Assembly: GCA_033297205.1 (NCBI GenBank)
Contig: MU859082.1
Span: forward strand, 124,001 to 188,000
DNA length: 64,000 nt
Direction: 5' to 3'
Origin: Pseudoneurospora amorphoporcata
Taxonomy: Eukaryota; Ascomycota; Sordariomycetes; Sordariales; Sordariaceae
Shown here: piece by piece, positions 1 through 12,700 of the stretch
How positions within the stretch are numbered: the first letter of the stretch is position 1
Layout: each line of letters opens with the position of its first letter
The notes under the pieces: generated by a model
What the model was told of the DNA's origin: nothing
The model's input: the letters and a program-made list of their open reading frames with translations, nothing else
The model's database searches: none
Program-made: the position numbers and the translations under genes

Positions 1-943
1 GACTTTCCGGGTGACGTCAAGCCCGAGAATATGTTTTGTGCTGGGGGGAAACCGCTGCTGTCGTTCGTCTCAAACTATCGGGATGATCCAAGGGTCAGTT
101 CCGGCCGGTCGGTATTGGGGTGTGGGCGGCACGGTTCGGAGGACGGAGCTCGAAGCGGGACTTGGGAACGAGACGAGGGGGATCCGGGATCCGTGCTGAT
201 GTGCGGATTCCCCGTTCGGCAGCTTCTTGCGCGCGCGACTCGGTCCTGGAAAGCGCTGGGAAAATGGGAAACCCGGGCCACCAACAAAACGTACCTACAG
301 CATCCACAACTGACGGCGGTCGAGGTACCTGTACGTGCCGCGCGGACGGGGTCGAACGGGGTCGGAGCCGCTTCAAAATTTCCCACGACGGATCTCGGTT
401 TGTTTGGCGGGCCATTATTGGAGAATTGAGATGCCGGCATAACCCCCCACCACGCCCGCTGCCCGCTGCAAACCATCCACCACCCCGCCCATTGCCGCTC
501 TCCAAGAAAGCTTTCAATCGCGCTGACCAATGAGTGTCCGTCATCTAATCGGCGTCCTCCGCCAGGGAGACCCCAGCACGACGACGATGAAAGGGTCTAG
601 GCCTGAAGGGTTGCGGATGGAGGAGCTGCCATGCTACCGTCGATTAATGACCTCAGGGATCGCCCGCTTCCCGTTGTTCGTGGTTTACACGTCGAAAGCC
701 ACTTGGCTTGGATCCCGTTCGACTTTGGTACCGCACATCGACTTCACTTTGTTGAATCTCCATCCCAAACAACAGTTACGTTGCGCGAGCTAAGCCAATC
801 GACCGTCCCGCCGAACCTACAGACCAGGTTTTCAACTCCTATTTTAAGCCCATTTGCGCGCCAGTCCACGACCCCCCAAATCTCGAAAAGCTGTTCAACG
901 AAGCTCCTTGGGTTTCGCTGTATGGGCAGACGAGAATATCTTC
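1..943. other. Intergenic / upstream region of the EOS1-like gene
   Basis: No gene is supported here. Several overlapping open frames exist on both strands, but none has a recognisable domain or convincing splice structure. The last part, from about 800, is presumably promoter and 5' leader of the gene that starts at 944. Confidence 0.5.
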
Positions 944-2617
944 ATGCGCAGCCGAGCAAAGTCATCCGCACAGCAGCGGGGAGCGTCTCACAGTACCTCC
1001 AACTTTGATCACACGACGACGGCCGACCGACCCAAGAGCAGAAGCAACGACAACATCAGCACACACATACACGCGGCCGCCACGGCTCCAGCGACTCCAA
1101 ACGGCAACGGACTCGTCCGTCGTCTGCCCTCTCAACTCCAGCAACAACAACATCAAATACCAGGGGCGCCAACGCCTCTTCCTCTCCCTCCTTCTCCTCC
1201 TCCTCCGCCGCCGCCGCCCTACCATCTCCTCGACCATAGTCACCACCCCACCACCATCGAAGCCAATAGCGCCAATGTCCATGTCAACACCAACAATGCC
1301 TCCCACACAACACCACCCAAACCAACAGCAGCAAATCCCACAACGGCGAACGTGGGAGCAGCGACACCGATCACGACCGATATGAACCACAACAGTAACA
1401 ACCACAACAATAAGAACGTCGATAAACCTCCGATTCCGAATATGACAGCCCACTCATCCCTCCTCCAACCCCGCGTCGCCGTCGCCCTAGGCGTGCCCAA
1501 GAAGTGGCACTTCCTCCTCTGGCTCTGTCGCCAGTCCTCCACCTTCCCAGCCATCTGGTGGGGTCTTCCGAGTGCGCTCCGGCTGCTGGCCATGCTTCAC
1601 CTGATCGTTTTCGGCGGCAGTCCAACGACTTGGCAACATATTTTTGCGAGGGTGGTAGCTGCTGGTGTAGGCAGGGCTGGTGGTGGTGGTGGTGGGACAT
1701 CGACAGGACCAGCCGGGGGTGGAGGAGATATGGGCTGTGGTATTGGTAGTAACGGTGGTTCCATGATGATGGGGAGTCCGGATTTCTTGTCGTCTGGGGC
1801 TGGTGCTGGTTCTACCGGTGGTGGTAGTAGTACGTCTGAGGGGAACGCCAACGGGAACTATAACTCCTACCCAGGAGCTTCTGCGACTGGCTTCTCCGAT
1901 CTCTCGTTTGAGGCGAGGCTGCGGTTGACGGAGACGTTGTTGGCTATCGTGTGGGTGAGTGCTCACGAACCAGCACAAGGGAACTGTTGGACCGATCGCT
2001 GCATACAAGGAAACCAGACAGCTAACTCTGCTCTACAATTAGTGCGGCGCATCAGCCTACCTCTCCTTCTTCTTTACAGATAGTCTCATGTCACGATGGT
2101 AAGCACATCATACATCTCCTATCTCCCCTTCTTGCCTCTTCCTCCTTTCCCCTTCCATCCCCCCCTTTCCGTCACTTTAGCCAACTCCGACCAGAACTAA
2201 CTCCTTCCCCACCCAATCTCTAGGCTTGTAAACTACACCCCGCAAGCGACCATCGTACGGCTCCTGACCATAACGACGCTAAACGCCTACCTGACGTCCC
2301 AAATTTTGTATTTGACGGCCGGCTCGCAAGACCCGCGACTGCTCCTGCCGGCATGGGTAGGCATCTCGGCAATGCTGACGCTGTTATATCATATCACGCA
2401 GCGCAAGATCAACATCCGCAAGGAGACGAGCATGTCGATCCGGGCGTTTTCCGTGGCCAGCTTCATCAGTATGGCGGCGTTGCTGGCGCAGGTACACTCC
2501 AACCGGACCGACTACCCACAGATTCCCCTGTGGACCTTTGTTACCAAGGTTTGGCAGGAGTTGGTACAAGTTGCATTAAAGATTATGGACTACGGGACTG
2601 TTGCTAGGGACTACTAG
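944..2617 (+). CDS. EOS1: EOS1-type N-glycosylation protein (ER membrane)
   Basis: Exons 944-1954, 2043-2098 and 2224-2617 give 486 aa. Both introns have GT...AG ends and the frame is continuous (…AIVW/CGASAYLSFFF…SR/WLVNYTP). The start is the first ATG in the open frame. The N-terminal ~190 residues are low complexity (Ser, Pro, His, Asn), followed by a conserved hydrophobic block beginning KKWHFLLWLCRQ. A Gly/Ser-rich insert comes next, and then the family's most characteristic stretch, CAAYLSFFFTDSLMSRWL, in exons 2 and 3. Several membrane segments are visible (WWGLPSALRLLAMLHLIVF, LLPAWVGISAMLTLLY, FSVASFISMAALLAQV). Yeast Eos1 is an ER membrane protein needed for normal N-glycosylation and oxidant tolerance; that role here is inferred from family membership. 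The low-complexity N-terminus and Gly-rich insert make this protein longer than the core family. It is convergent with the eIF1 gene downstream. Confidence 0.85.
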
Positions 2618-3174
2618 ACGAGGTCTCGGTAGGATACGAAGGTGTGATTGCTGGGTGGTTGATATTGTTGGTTCTCTTCTTGGTTTTGGAATACATATAG
2701 TCAAAGGCACAGTAGCAAGCATTGTACCGGCGTTTGGAGTCAGGACTTTAGAGGAGAAAAGCAGCATAACTCCATATGGAATGATATCACAAAGGAAATA
2801 CGCACAAGTCATAGATAGTAAGTAAAGAGGTATCATGAAGTATTATTGAACTACCGCAACCACTGCGGCATGTCATCACGACGCGCAGGCAATGTGTAGC
2901 CTTGCATTTCATTCAGTTGGACGCTTCCTGCGTATGACGACCCGAATAAAAGATCCGCCTCGCTAAGTATAAGTCCTCCGACTGCCATCAGTCTACCAAC
3001 CAAAGCAAGATAAAGCCGGTTAACCATCCTGGGGTATCATGTCTATGCGCCATAAGAGGGCCCGTAGGCGAAATGCGTCGCTTGACGGGGTTACGTCAGC
3101 GACCCCTTGCCACATGGGCGGCTCCCTGACCCGCGTATCTGTCGGCGGTGTCGGCGCGACGAGCATGTAAGGTT
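2618..3174. other. Intergenic, between convergent EOS1-like and eIF1 genes
   Basis: This stretch holds the two 3' ends. No coding potential or repeat is recognised. Confidence 0.5.
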
Positions 3175-3898
3175 TTAGAAACCGTGGACCTTGATGGTCT
3201 TCGCATCGAGACCGAGGCCCTCGTCCTTGTTGGTAAGGAAATCCTTGATCTTGGCACGCTGATCGCCCTGGAGCTGGATCACGTCACCCATCTTGGAGTC
3301 CTCATCGCCAATGATGGTGCCATTGCAGGCTGCAAGCAGGGTTAATGATGGTCCAACACGGATAGAGATGGAGATGAAGGGGGCATCAAGCACGTACCGA
3401 ATTCCTTCTTGACGACCTTTAGGATCTTCTTGGCATCAAACTTCTTGGGAATACCCTGGACGGTAGTCAAGGTTTTGCGTCCATTGCGCTCTGGAGGATA
3501 GCGTCAACATATGGTGTATGACGACGACACATGTCATCTGGGATGACGGCGGGCGACACGTACGCTGAATGCGGATATGGATGTACTCCTGAGTTTGTTT
3601 GGTCTGTCCGGAGTCCTCCTCGTCGGCTTCGGCGAAGGGGTCTAAAGTATGTCGCGTTAGTATAGCTGCGCCTTGGTATACGAACAAAGGGGTGATAGAT
3701 TCGAGTCGCGGTGTGGAAGGAGGGATGGGGGTCCACATCGGCCATGGCAGACATGACGTGGAGCATCACATCACTGAGCTGTGGTCGCGCCGTCTGGTGG
3801 CCGATGCAGAGAGGGGAGGAAGGCCGTGGGCGACCTGGGTACGATTTAGGTACGGTGAAATGTCACGTACCGTAGGTCTTGAGATTTTCGATTGACAT
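3175..3898 (-). CDS. SUI1: Translation initiation factor eIF1 (SUI1)
   Basis: Four exons on the minus strand (3898-3871, 3641-3564, 3490-3398, 3329-3175) join to 117 aa with all GT/AG junctions in frame. The protein starts MSIENLKTYDPFAEADEED and contains HIRIQQRNGRKTLTTVQG, IPKKFDAKKILKVVKKEF, ACNGTIIGDE and IQLQGDQRAKIKDFL, and ends KTIKVHGF. These are the near-invariant blocks of eIF1. The length matches fungal eIF1 (about 110-117 aa). eIF1 binds the 40S P-site region, promotes scanning and monitors start-codon selection. The first exon is only 28 nt and the first intron is 229 nt, an arrangement common for small, highly expressed translation genes in these fungi. The variable tail of the factor is ordinary, and no key residue appears missing. 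Confidence 0.96.
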
Positions 3899-5301
3899 AA
3901 ACTCGAAGTTCGCGGGGTACCTGGGGAAAGGGTTCTGTTGATGGGCGGGGATGCAGCGACCGACGACTGTGGTAGTGTCTCGCTGAGAGGTGTTGGTAGG
4001 TTGAGAGGTTGTTGGGAGCCTGTCTCGAAGTTGCTTGGTCAAAAAAGTGCCGGCGGAGGCTACTTTTAAATGATAGATGGATGCGGGCGGTGAATGGATG
4101 CTGGAGTTGTTAATGGAGAAACGGGGAATTGAAAGAGGGAAGATGGAAAGGGAAGAGGTTGAGGGGAAGAGATAGTGGAAATAGTGGGGCGTCGGGGCCC
4201 TCCCGGTCATAGCTCAGGCAACCAGGCATCAATTATTGTCCGCTGGGTAAGGCGGGCCACGAGTGGTCAAGGTACATCAGAAGTGACAGGCCATCGGTCA
4301 TGTGAGGCACAGACCCCGACAATTGCTAATGCTATACTTGGATGGGACATCTGGCCCTTTGCATGGCACGAGTTGGTTCCATTCTTTTATCCATTCTAAG
4401 GACTTGACGTTTGCACACTGCTTTCGGATCACACTGGGCTTGGCACGTTTGCCAGCACATTCTAGGTAGAGGGCAAGGCCTCCATGTCGTTTCTTTACTC
4501 ACCCTCGTTGGCTGCTTGCGGAGCTCGATTTGAAATGCAAAGCCCGTTCCATGAGATGAATCAAATGTCCATTGCCTCGCAAGCAGGTGCGATTGATAGT
4601 GGTAGGCCGAGTGTACATGCCAAGTCACCCCACCTCGGCCACGAGCATCGCGTCACACGAGACTCCCTGATAACTCGAATCCGGTGCAGGTTCGTGCTAC
4701 AAGGACACATTGTAGCGACTTCCGGCGCTTTGCATTCATCCATCGTTCTCAACCCCAGCGGCAGCCCATTGCGACCGCCTTGACTTCTAGACCTAGGGAT
4801 CAACGGCCAACACCCACCTGGCTAGTTTCCCGGCTCTTGCCGACGATGAACCAGCCAAGTGGAACCTGCCCGCGGCTGCCATTGTGAACAGCTTCACCCA
4901 TTTATACGTAAGGTACCTACAGTAGCTTAATAATGATGTGAGGCTGGCTGACAGGGCCTGGCTGGCAAGCTGGGTAGGTAGTGTAGACGGAATACGTACG
5001 TCAGTTGTAGGGTAGATTTCCCCTGTTGGGCGGGGATTCCAGGTGGCGGACGGGGAAACTGCGGGGGACCCCAGTCGCCTCTGTACTGTATCGCCTGAGG
5101 CTCGACGAGACCGCCTTGTCAAAATCATTTTTCGCCTCCATTTTCCACCCTAGTTCTAGAGGTACCATCGGCTTCTCCGCGCCTTTCTTGTCCAGCCCAT
5201 TCTGGACCCAGGCACTGTAGTGTAGAGGTACCTAGTCACACCCGACCGTCACTAGCAGGAACCTCAGCCCAACATAACTCTACCGACAAGTACCTTTACA
5301 T
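3899..5301. other. Intergenic, divergent promoters of eIF1 and TRM44
   Basis: About 1.4 kb separates two divergent start codons. A purine/pyrimidine-biased stretch at about 4085-4180 lies just upstream of the eIF1 start, the sort of CT-rich leader typical of highly expressed fungal genes when read on the minus strand. No gene is seen. Confidence 0.45.
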
Positions 5302-6819
5302 ATGGCTCGTTATGCCCCGGAAGAGCTGGCAGCCGATGCCGTCCCGGTCGTTCGGCAGGAGACCACTGGTGATGCGGAACTAGACTGGCGACCTCTCTTT
5401 CGCCATGAGTGCACCTTCAACCCAGTCATGTTTCAAGATGTCATGCTCAACTTGATCAAGAACCCAAACATCAACTCGTCCTGGCTCTTCCGCGCCGATA
5501 TTCTCCATGACTCAAAGAAGAACACCAAGCACGGCTTGGAGAACCCTCCGTCTGAGCTGGGAGGCGTGCCCGACATCCCATCCTTCGACGGCTTTGGGCT
5601 TAGCCGATATATGATTCGCCGGCTCGTTCCTCGGAGCACCATGAGGGACAAAGCTATGGATCAGACATGTCTCATTTATCAGAGTAAGGGTACTGATTCC
5701 GAGAGCGGTCTGCAGAGGCATCTGGTTGTCTATCTCCCCCACGTCTCCTCAAAGGCCGAGATGCCTTTCTATCACCCTGCAGTCCGAGGCATAGCCTTTC
5801 ATCATGAGTGGTCCCCCACAGAGACGCGTGGATCTGTGTCTCTCTCTTATCTCTACTTTGAAGAGGGCGAGCGTCCCGAGAAACTCACGAGAACCGCCCT
5901 TCACTTGCTTCAAGCCGTATATAAACATGGACAAGGCAGAGCTGACGGCTATCAGAAACGGGTGCACCATGATCTCTTAGTCCCGCAGGCCCGTGTGCAA
6001 AACACATACACGGCTCTGAAGCAGAAATACGCCCGCACTCTGATCGGGTCATGGGTCGAAAGCACCGATCCTACTAAGCACGTTTTTGAAGACCTCTGCA
6101 TCGCCGCCTTTCTCATCGAGCTGTGGACCGACATGTACAAACAGAGTCCTTTCCCTGGGTTCGTTGATATCGGCTGCGGTAACGGGCTCTTGGTCTATAT
6201 ATTGAATCTGGAAGGGTTCAAGGGCTGGGGTTTCGATGCCAGGTCACGCAAATCATGGGCAACATACAGCACCCGTCTAGAAACCCCTATAGGCGCTCAG
6301 GAGTCTTTACAGCAGCTAGTCTTGTTACCACCACCTGTCAGCAGGGACGGCATTGTGGAGATCTCAAGTGAGGGTTTCCGGGAAGACCTCGTCCATGACG
6401 GCCGGTTTCCTAAGGGCACCTTTATCATCTCCAACCATGCCGATGAGTTGACGCCCTGGACACCCATTCTGGCCGCTATATCAGACTGCCCCTTTATCAT
6501 GATCCCATGCTGCAGCCACGACCTCACTGGAGCGAGATTTCGTGCGCCAGCGCCCAAAGACAAGAAGAAGGCGAACTCCGCATACTCGTCTCTTGTATCA
6601 TGGGTTGCGCAGATCACTGCGGATTGCGGCTGGGTAGCCGAACAGGAGATGCTTAGAATCCCTAGCACGCGCAATACAGCGATAGTTGGGCGCAAGCGCC
6701 AGGGCAACGTGTCGGCCGTTGATATTGGAGTCATTGTGGATCGATACGGGGGCACCGCTGGCTACCTGGAGACGGTAGTGAAGCTGGTGAAGTCTACCAA
6801 TCTGGATGAGAAGCACTGA
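5302..6819 (+). CDS. TRM44: tRNA (uracil-O2-)-methyltransferase (Trm44)
   Basis: Intronless, 505 aa. It is recognised as the Trm44 family, which 2'-O-methylates U44 of tRNA-Ser with S-adenosylmethionine. The central SAM-binding motif FVDIGCGNGLLVYIL lies near residue 288, followed by GWGFDARSRKSW. The downstream family blocks ISNHADELTPWTP and MIPCCSHDLTGARF are present, and the C-terminal region ends with the TRNTAIVGR stretch. The N-terminal half (LDWRPLFRHECTFNP, SSWLFRADIL) also fits the family. The length is normal for fungal members (about 500-570 aa). The stop lies only 33 bp from the stop of the convergent dioxygenase gene, so the transcripts probably overlap in their 3' UTRs. The start is the first in-frame ATG, in a TACATATGGC context. 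Confidence 0.93.
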   Translation: MARYAPEELAADAVPVVRQETTGDAELDWRPLFRHECTFNPVMFQDVMLNLIKNPNINSSWLFRADILHDSKKNTKHGLENPPSELGGVPDIPSFDGFGLSRYMIRRLVPRSTMRDKAMDQTCLIYQSKGTDSESGLQRHLVVYLPHVSSKAEMPFYHPAVRGIAFHHEWSPTETRGSVSLSYLYFEEGERPEKLTRTALHLLQAVYKHGQGRADGYQKRVHHDLLVPQARVQNTYTALKQKYARTLIGSWVESTDPTKHVFEDLCIAAFLIELWTDMYKQSPFPGFVDIGCGNGLLVYILNLEGFKGWGFDARSRKSWATYSTRLETPIGAQESLQQLVLLPPPVSRDGIVEISSEGFREDLVHDGRFPKGTFIISNHADELTPWTPILAAISDCPFIMIPCCSHDLTGARFRAPAPKDKKKANSAYSSLVSWVAQITADCGWVAEQEMLRIPSTRNTAIVGRKRQGNVSAVDIGVIVDRYGGTAGYLETVVKLVKSTNLDEKH

Positions 6820-6852
6820 TAGGGAGGGGTCGGAGGCTTTGATTGCTAGGCT

Positions 6853-8161
6853 TCAGTCAAGCTCTGGGACAGGTAAGTGGTCTACCAGCTTCATTCTCAA
6901 GCCCAGCTTTTCCAACTCTTCGACAGCCAGCCGGTCTCTTAGTTCCTCAGTCTCCTGCTGGGTGGACAGCACAAAGTCGTGCTTCAGAAGCCAGCTCCCC
7001 TCCTTCACGCCGTATTGTTCTGCCATGGCCTTGTCCACCTTCCCCAGCTCGACCACCAAGCTCTTCTTCACACCAAACACAGCGTCTGATGATTCGTAAG
7101 GGTCACCCTTCAGATATAAGGCGCTGAAGCGAGATATACGCATTAGCAGGAGGAAGGCTGAGGAGAGACGGGGGGCAAAAGCGAAAAATATACTTACGTG
7201 ACAAGCGGATCCCACCCATTCTTTTCAAACTTGAAATGCACATGCGCCGGCCTCCACGGATGGCGATTCAGCCTCTCCAGCAACTTGCCCACCGGCCCGT
7301 CGTGAGGGATCGGGTAGCTGACGGGCTTGATGCCCTTGAACCAAAACCTGCCTTCATCATCGCTCTTCATGACACACCGCTCGCTCGGCGCGTCCCGGTC
7401 GGCGTGCTGCACATCGTAGTGGCCCGAGCTGTCCGTCTCCCAGATGTCGATGGTCACGCCGGGAAGCGGGTTGCCCTTGAGGTCCTTGACCGTGCAGACG
7501 GCTAGCATCGGCTCGCCCTCCGGATCCGAGGTCATGCTGCTGCCGTTGGGGAGGACGGGCGCGTCGTGCGTATGGAAGGGGCCGAGAACGGAACCCTCGG
7601 TGCCGCCTGGTGGTGTCGGATGGTTGATGTTGTCGACGAGGAGGGAGAGGCCGAGGACGTCGGAGAGGAGGATGAATTCCTGGTGTTTCGTTCATTAGCA
7701 TCATCGTCTGATTTGGCATTTCGACCATAGCTGAAAGTGATCTCTTCGCCTCCTGGGTTCACGATACTCCTCTCCCCTTCACAACACTACTCTCTCCCTT
7801 CCGCCAGATGTAAAAACAACCCATAGGAACCCCCCAGTTTCATAACATTTGTAGTAAAAAGAAGGAAACAAAAACAGCAGTAAATTCGGGAAATGGGCAG
7901 CAAACTTACATTCCTCACATCGCTGCATATCTTGCCGCAGCTAATCAGAAACAGGAGAGCAGCCATCCACTCATCCGAGCTCAACCGGGTCTCGCGCGCA
8001 AAGTCGTGCAGGTGCGTGACCAGCCGCGCCATCAGGTACTTGAGTCGCGCATCGGACGCCTGCGAGTTGATCCGGATCGTGTTGGGCGTGATGTTGTCGA
8101 TGGTTAGGTCGAGGAGTGGGGGGAGGTTGGCGGTCGGGTTGGTGTTGGTGTTATCTGCCAT
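6853..8161 (-). CDS. Intradiol ring-cleavage dioxygenase (hydroxyquinol/catechol 1,2-dioxygenase type)
   Basis: Exons 8161-7910, 7679-7198 and 7123-6853 give 334 aa. The N-terminal ~110 residues match the dioxygenase N-terminal helical linker (LVTHLHDFARETRLSSDEW), followed by TEGSVLGPFH and the catalytic beta-sandwich. All four non-haem Fe(III) ligands are present: Tyr172 (GHYDV), Tyr206 (PVSYPIP), His230 and His232 (RPAHVHF). The GPFH form (rather than GPFY) and overall length favour the hydroxyquinol/chlorocatechol-type branch, which opens aromatic diols or triols to muconate or maleylacetate for the 3-oxoadipate route. The exact substrate is not decided by sequence. There is no signal peptide, so it is cytosolic. 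The gene stands alone, without neighbouring aromatic catabolism genes, and converges on TRM44. Confidence 0.92.
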
Positions 8162-9700
8162 CGTGTCGTTCTTTTCGCGTTTCCCTCTTGTGATGGTTTC
8201 GGCGTTTGTTTGTTTTGTGGAAGGGTGGTTCTGTTCGATGTTGAGAGGCGAGAAGATGTCACGTTGGATGTCGATTGTTGGTTGGACTTGAGGTCAGCGG
8301 AGGACGCAAGAAGTAAGAGAAACAGAAGAATCCAAGATGAGAAAGTGACAAATGAACAGTTCGGATTGGGTCCTTAAGAGGGATCAATTCTTCACCGAAC
8401 TCGCCCCAGTTTAGCCCTTGCTCACTCAGTGTCGGGTATATATAAACTGGCGGTTGAACAGACGTGACGCAATCACGGGGTATTTTCTTTTTGCCGCTAC
8501 GTAACAACTTGACTATCCACGTCCTTCCACGTATGTCATGCATCCTTTTAACTCTAGTTTCAGCCAGTTACCACGAGGCTATACCTAAACGAGAGCGACA
8601 AATCTCACCGCTTTGAGGTACCGTCTGAACGGAGATGCGTTAGACTGATCTGACTATGTTCCAACAAATCACTTATAAAGCAGTTACCAAGCGGCGTAGC
8701 GGTTCCGTTCGATAGCTCTTGGCTAGGGGCCGCTGGTCGGTACATCTATCTTCCTTGCACCGTAGATGGTTTCCAGTAATTTCGGCGAGACATATCAAGA
8801 GTTGTTTCTAATAAAGACATTTGATCACAGTAAACAAGTGTTTCTGGTCTCTAGATTCCCTAGGCAAGGTTCAGTTTCAAAGGCCCTCTCACTGTTGAAG
8901 TTATTTGCCACTCTATATGTACTACATACTGGGCACTTAGACCACTACCCCGTGGGGCTTATCCGTTGAACCCCTCCATCTGATAGCCGAACCAAACAGG
9001 GGTGATGATGCGGGGATGGCAAGGAGGGGAATGCCTTCAACGTGGACCGAATTTGGGGGCAGGGCGGGCGGCGGCTCGGGAGTTGGAAGCGTGGGGTGCC
9101 GCATGCATGCACAAGATCTTGATCGTTTTATTTCAGGGACCACTTTCTTCCTTCGTTCATTGTTTCACCGTTCAGTCTCATATCACACCGGGACCGCTAC
9201 AATTACCCAAAACCATGGAAGCCAAGTATTGCGCTCAAAGCAGGCATGAACATGAACTTCCCTTCATTACAGCTTTCACCACATCCCCCTTCTCTTCTCT
9301 ATTTGAATCAGAAGAACACCAAAGATATTGGCTATTACACTAAAAAGTAGATACTGTATGTGAGATATCTTGACCCATCAAGGCTATGATCTTCAAAAAG
9401 TTCTTCTGTCTTCGTTTGACACCTTAAACATCTATGTCCTGCCTGCACTCTCTAGGTATGGTCGTTAAAAGTTACTGAACGAGTGTAAGAAATATGATAG
9501 CCTGCCCTCCACAACGCCGCCCTTATGCAAGTGCAAGCTATGCAAAAAGATATCGAAAAAGAAAAACAAGAGAACCTCCTGATGTGCTCAGCATCAGATG
9601 GTGATTGTATGGTACGTCACATACCACATCCATATAAAGGACAGTCATGACCCTTCAAACATCCATCCGTACCGTCTAACCGTGAAAAAGCAAAAATTCA
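8162..9700. other. Intergenic
   Basis: No gene is seen. A TATATATAAA-like sequence near 8445-8455 lies about 290 bp upstream of the dioxygenase start and could be part of its promoter. The rest holds only short unconvincing open frames. Confidence 0.4.
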
Positions 9701-12700
9701 TCAACAAGGATGGACACTATGCCTCTTGCTAGCAGCACTGCTCTTGCTAGTCCAGATCTCCGCCGACGGCTGCGGAGTTGAGTATCTCCTCTGCTCCGCG
9801 TACTTGGCCAGCGTATCCTTGCTGGGCGTCGACAATCCCGTCGCCGGCGAGAACGTGCTGGAAGCCCCGGATGGAACGCTGCTGATTGGCCTCAAGCTGC
9901 TGCTACGGTTCAGACCACTATGGCTGCTCAGCCGGTTATTGGACACACAGCTCTCCGGACGGTCGGTGAACTTGGCGTCCAGGTGCCCGTTGAGCGACGA
10001 GCGCGAGCTGCGGTAGGCGCGAGAGTTGCGCGGCACGCTGCCTGTGCTGTACCGAGCAGTCGTGCAGGCGCTGACTGAGCGGCTACCTGGGTGGGAGGAG
10101 GAGGGCGCGTGGAGCGCGGGCCCGGGCGGCGCGGGCATATCGAGCGAGGTGGTGCTTTCGATCGGACTTTCGGGGATTTCCTCCAGGACGGGGAGGGTGT
10201 CTTCTGATTCACCGATGCTTGCATCCTCGTCTGATGTTGAGATTCGGATGTCCTTGTACGACTCCAGTCCTGCCATGTCTGCTTCCTCGTCCACGATCTT
10301 GGACATGCGCCACACTTGGGCCACTTCGAACGAGGGTTCTACAGGCCCTGCTGGTTCCTGTTCCTTCTCTGGCTTCGGCTGCGGCATGTCTGGTGCTCTC
10401 CTTTCCATGTTTCCGAAGAATCGGACGCGGGCCCATTCCAGCTCGTCGAAGAACCTCTCCTTGTTCCGCGAGAGCGACATCCATGTTGAGATGATACCGA
10501 GACCAACGAGGATCACCAAAGCGACGACCGTGAAACCTTGGATGACGATGATGATGATGCCGAGCGCAGTGACGATGATCCTGTTCAGTGCAAACTCCGG
10601 GAGAAAAGCGATAGAAAGGCCTGTCGTGAAGATCTTGCAGATGCTTAGGATCCAAATACCCATGGCGGTGTTGCGAGCTCCTTCGAAGGGGTTGATGATG
10701 ACCATGATGGCGAACGAAACGATGTCGAGCACCAGCAGGCCGTAGATCTGCGCATAGACATTTTGAGCACCGCCTCCGATGAAGGCTGCACGAGCGAACA
10801 GGTAGGGCACGTAGAACGCGGTAAACCACCATCTTGTGCGCCTGTATCTCGCGGTCATCCAACCCCATGACTTGACGAAAGCTTGGTCTTCGTGAACGGT
10901 CGGGCGGTCAGGGTCATCGTCGACATGGCGAATACGGAAGAGCGAGATGGTAAATACCGGCTGGACCTCCAGCTCGTTCTCTTTCGCGGTTCTGGCCCAG
11001 GTCGGAGTCAGTCCGGGGAGACAGCCAAGCATCTTTCCTCGGTGGAAGATAAGCTCTTCGGTTCCACACTCAAATCTGCCGGACTTGGTGCGGGAGTGAA
11101 TTCCCAGAGCGACCAGAACCGTAACGCCGATCAGGAAAACCGCGAAAGATACTCCAGCAATGACAGTTGCATCGCCTGAGCCGCCGTATGTGAACTGGTA
11201 CATCGTGAGGGTCATGATGGCGAAGAAGGAGACGAGGAACGTTCGCTGTAGGGCCAAAACCGTGAATCCAATCCAGTGGCTGCGGAAGTAAGGCAGGCTT
11301 TCTGCGTTCATCATCTTTGTGAGCGCAAGAAGCTCGAGGAAACCCTTGAGGGCCACGACAGCAACGCCCGCTAAGACGATCGCGATCATGATCCATGTGA
11401 GTCCCACAAGAACGGCGTTGGCGGCGGGAATTTTGACCATGGAGAGCGTTCCAGAGAATCCAAACCAAGACCCTGGGATAGGCAAGCCAAGTTGAACAGG
11501 GTCTCCAGCCCAGTTGTAATCGTAGGGATTGCTGGAATTGTAAGCGTGCCTCTTCATAAGTGTCTCCGCCGCCTTCTCAGCGGCCTTTCCGTAGATCTGA
11601 GAGATCAAGCCCCCGCTGGTATTGAGAACTGCGGAGCCAGCGCTTCCAACTTGACTGGAGTTACCTTGAAATCCCACAAACGAATCGACAGAGTTCACGA
11701 ATTTCGTGGTGTAGATCATGCCAGCAGACCAAGCAAAGTTGCTCCACCATGCTGTTAGGACGGAGGGCCAGTCGAGAGAGAGGGCGCCCGAAAAGAAGAT
11801 GGCCTGGAAGGTTTCCAAGACGATGAAGACGGAGAAGGAGTGGGCGTAGTGCATCCTCATGTGAGTAACGCTCACGCCATACGCGGCTGTCGCGAACGAG
11901 GCGATGATGGCTAGAATCGTGGTTGCGCCTAGAGCCGAAGCGACTGCCTCGGGATGAGAGAAACTGTTCCCGTTCCTCATGACCGCTTGGAAACATCCTA
12001 TTTCCGTCATACTTGCATTCGAAAATATCCGTAGCTTCAGGGTGCCTTCGAAGTCGGGAATCGCGTAGGCGATGTCCGGGATGCCACTTACGTCTCGGGG
12101 CGCGACTGGGATCATGATATAGGCGCCTACCGGTTTGCTGGCAACAAGGGGGCAAAGACTGGCAAACTTGAATGAGTGGAAGGGCTTGCAGAAGGTTCGG
12201 CGGGCTATAATCTTACCTGCTGATCATGGCGTTACATGGGTTGAAGGTCATGGAGAGTCTGTTTTCGCCATCTATAGCACGATGTCAGCTATGAGGATAT
12301 GGGTAAGGGAACTACATTTGAGCCTTACACGCATCAACGGAAACATACACTATGAGATCAGTTAGCATGACTAGAACCAGAATCTTTCCGTGGGGAACCT
12401 TGCTCACTCATTGTTGACTCGTTTCTGATGTTGCTTGTCGCGTCTAGATGGAGAACAATGGTCATATTGTCGGCAAAATATGCGCCATCGAACTTGGTGA
12501 CATTGAACAGACTCTCGCCGCCTAAGCAGTCTCCAAAATCACCGGTATAGAGTGCCGGCCTGCGGTCGACAGCCAGCTGCCGTGTTTCTCCATCTGTACC
12601 AGTGCCATAGACATATGCTTTCTCTTTGGTCTGATCAGCTGCAGAGGGGAGGACAACAATCCCGAGCAAGAGGAAAAGGAGGGCGAATATTCGACGGCTT

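Noticed and set aside
854..943. Earlier start for the EOS1-like protein
   Set aside because: The frame there opens with TTG; the first ATG is at 944.
9726..10745. Plus-strand open frames opposite the FLC-type gene
   Set aside because: Antisense shadows of a well-supported membrane protein.
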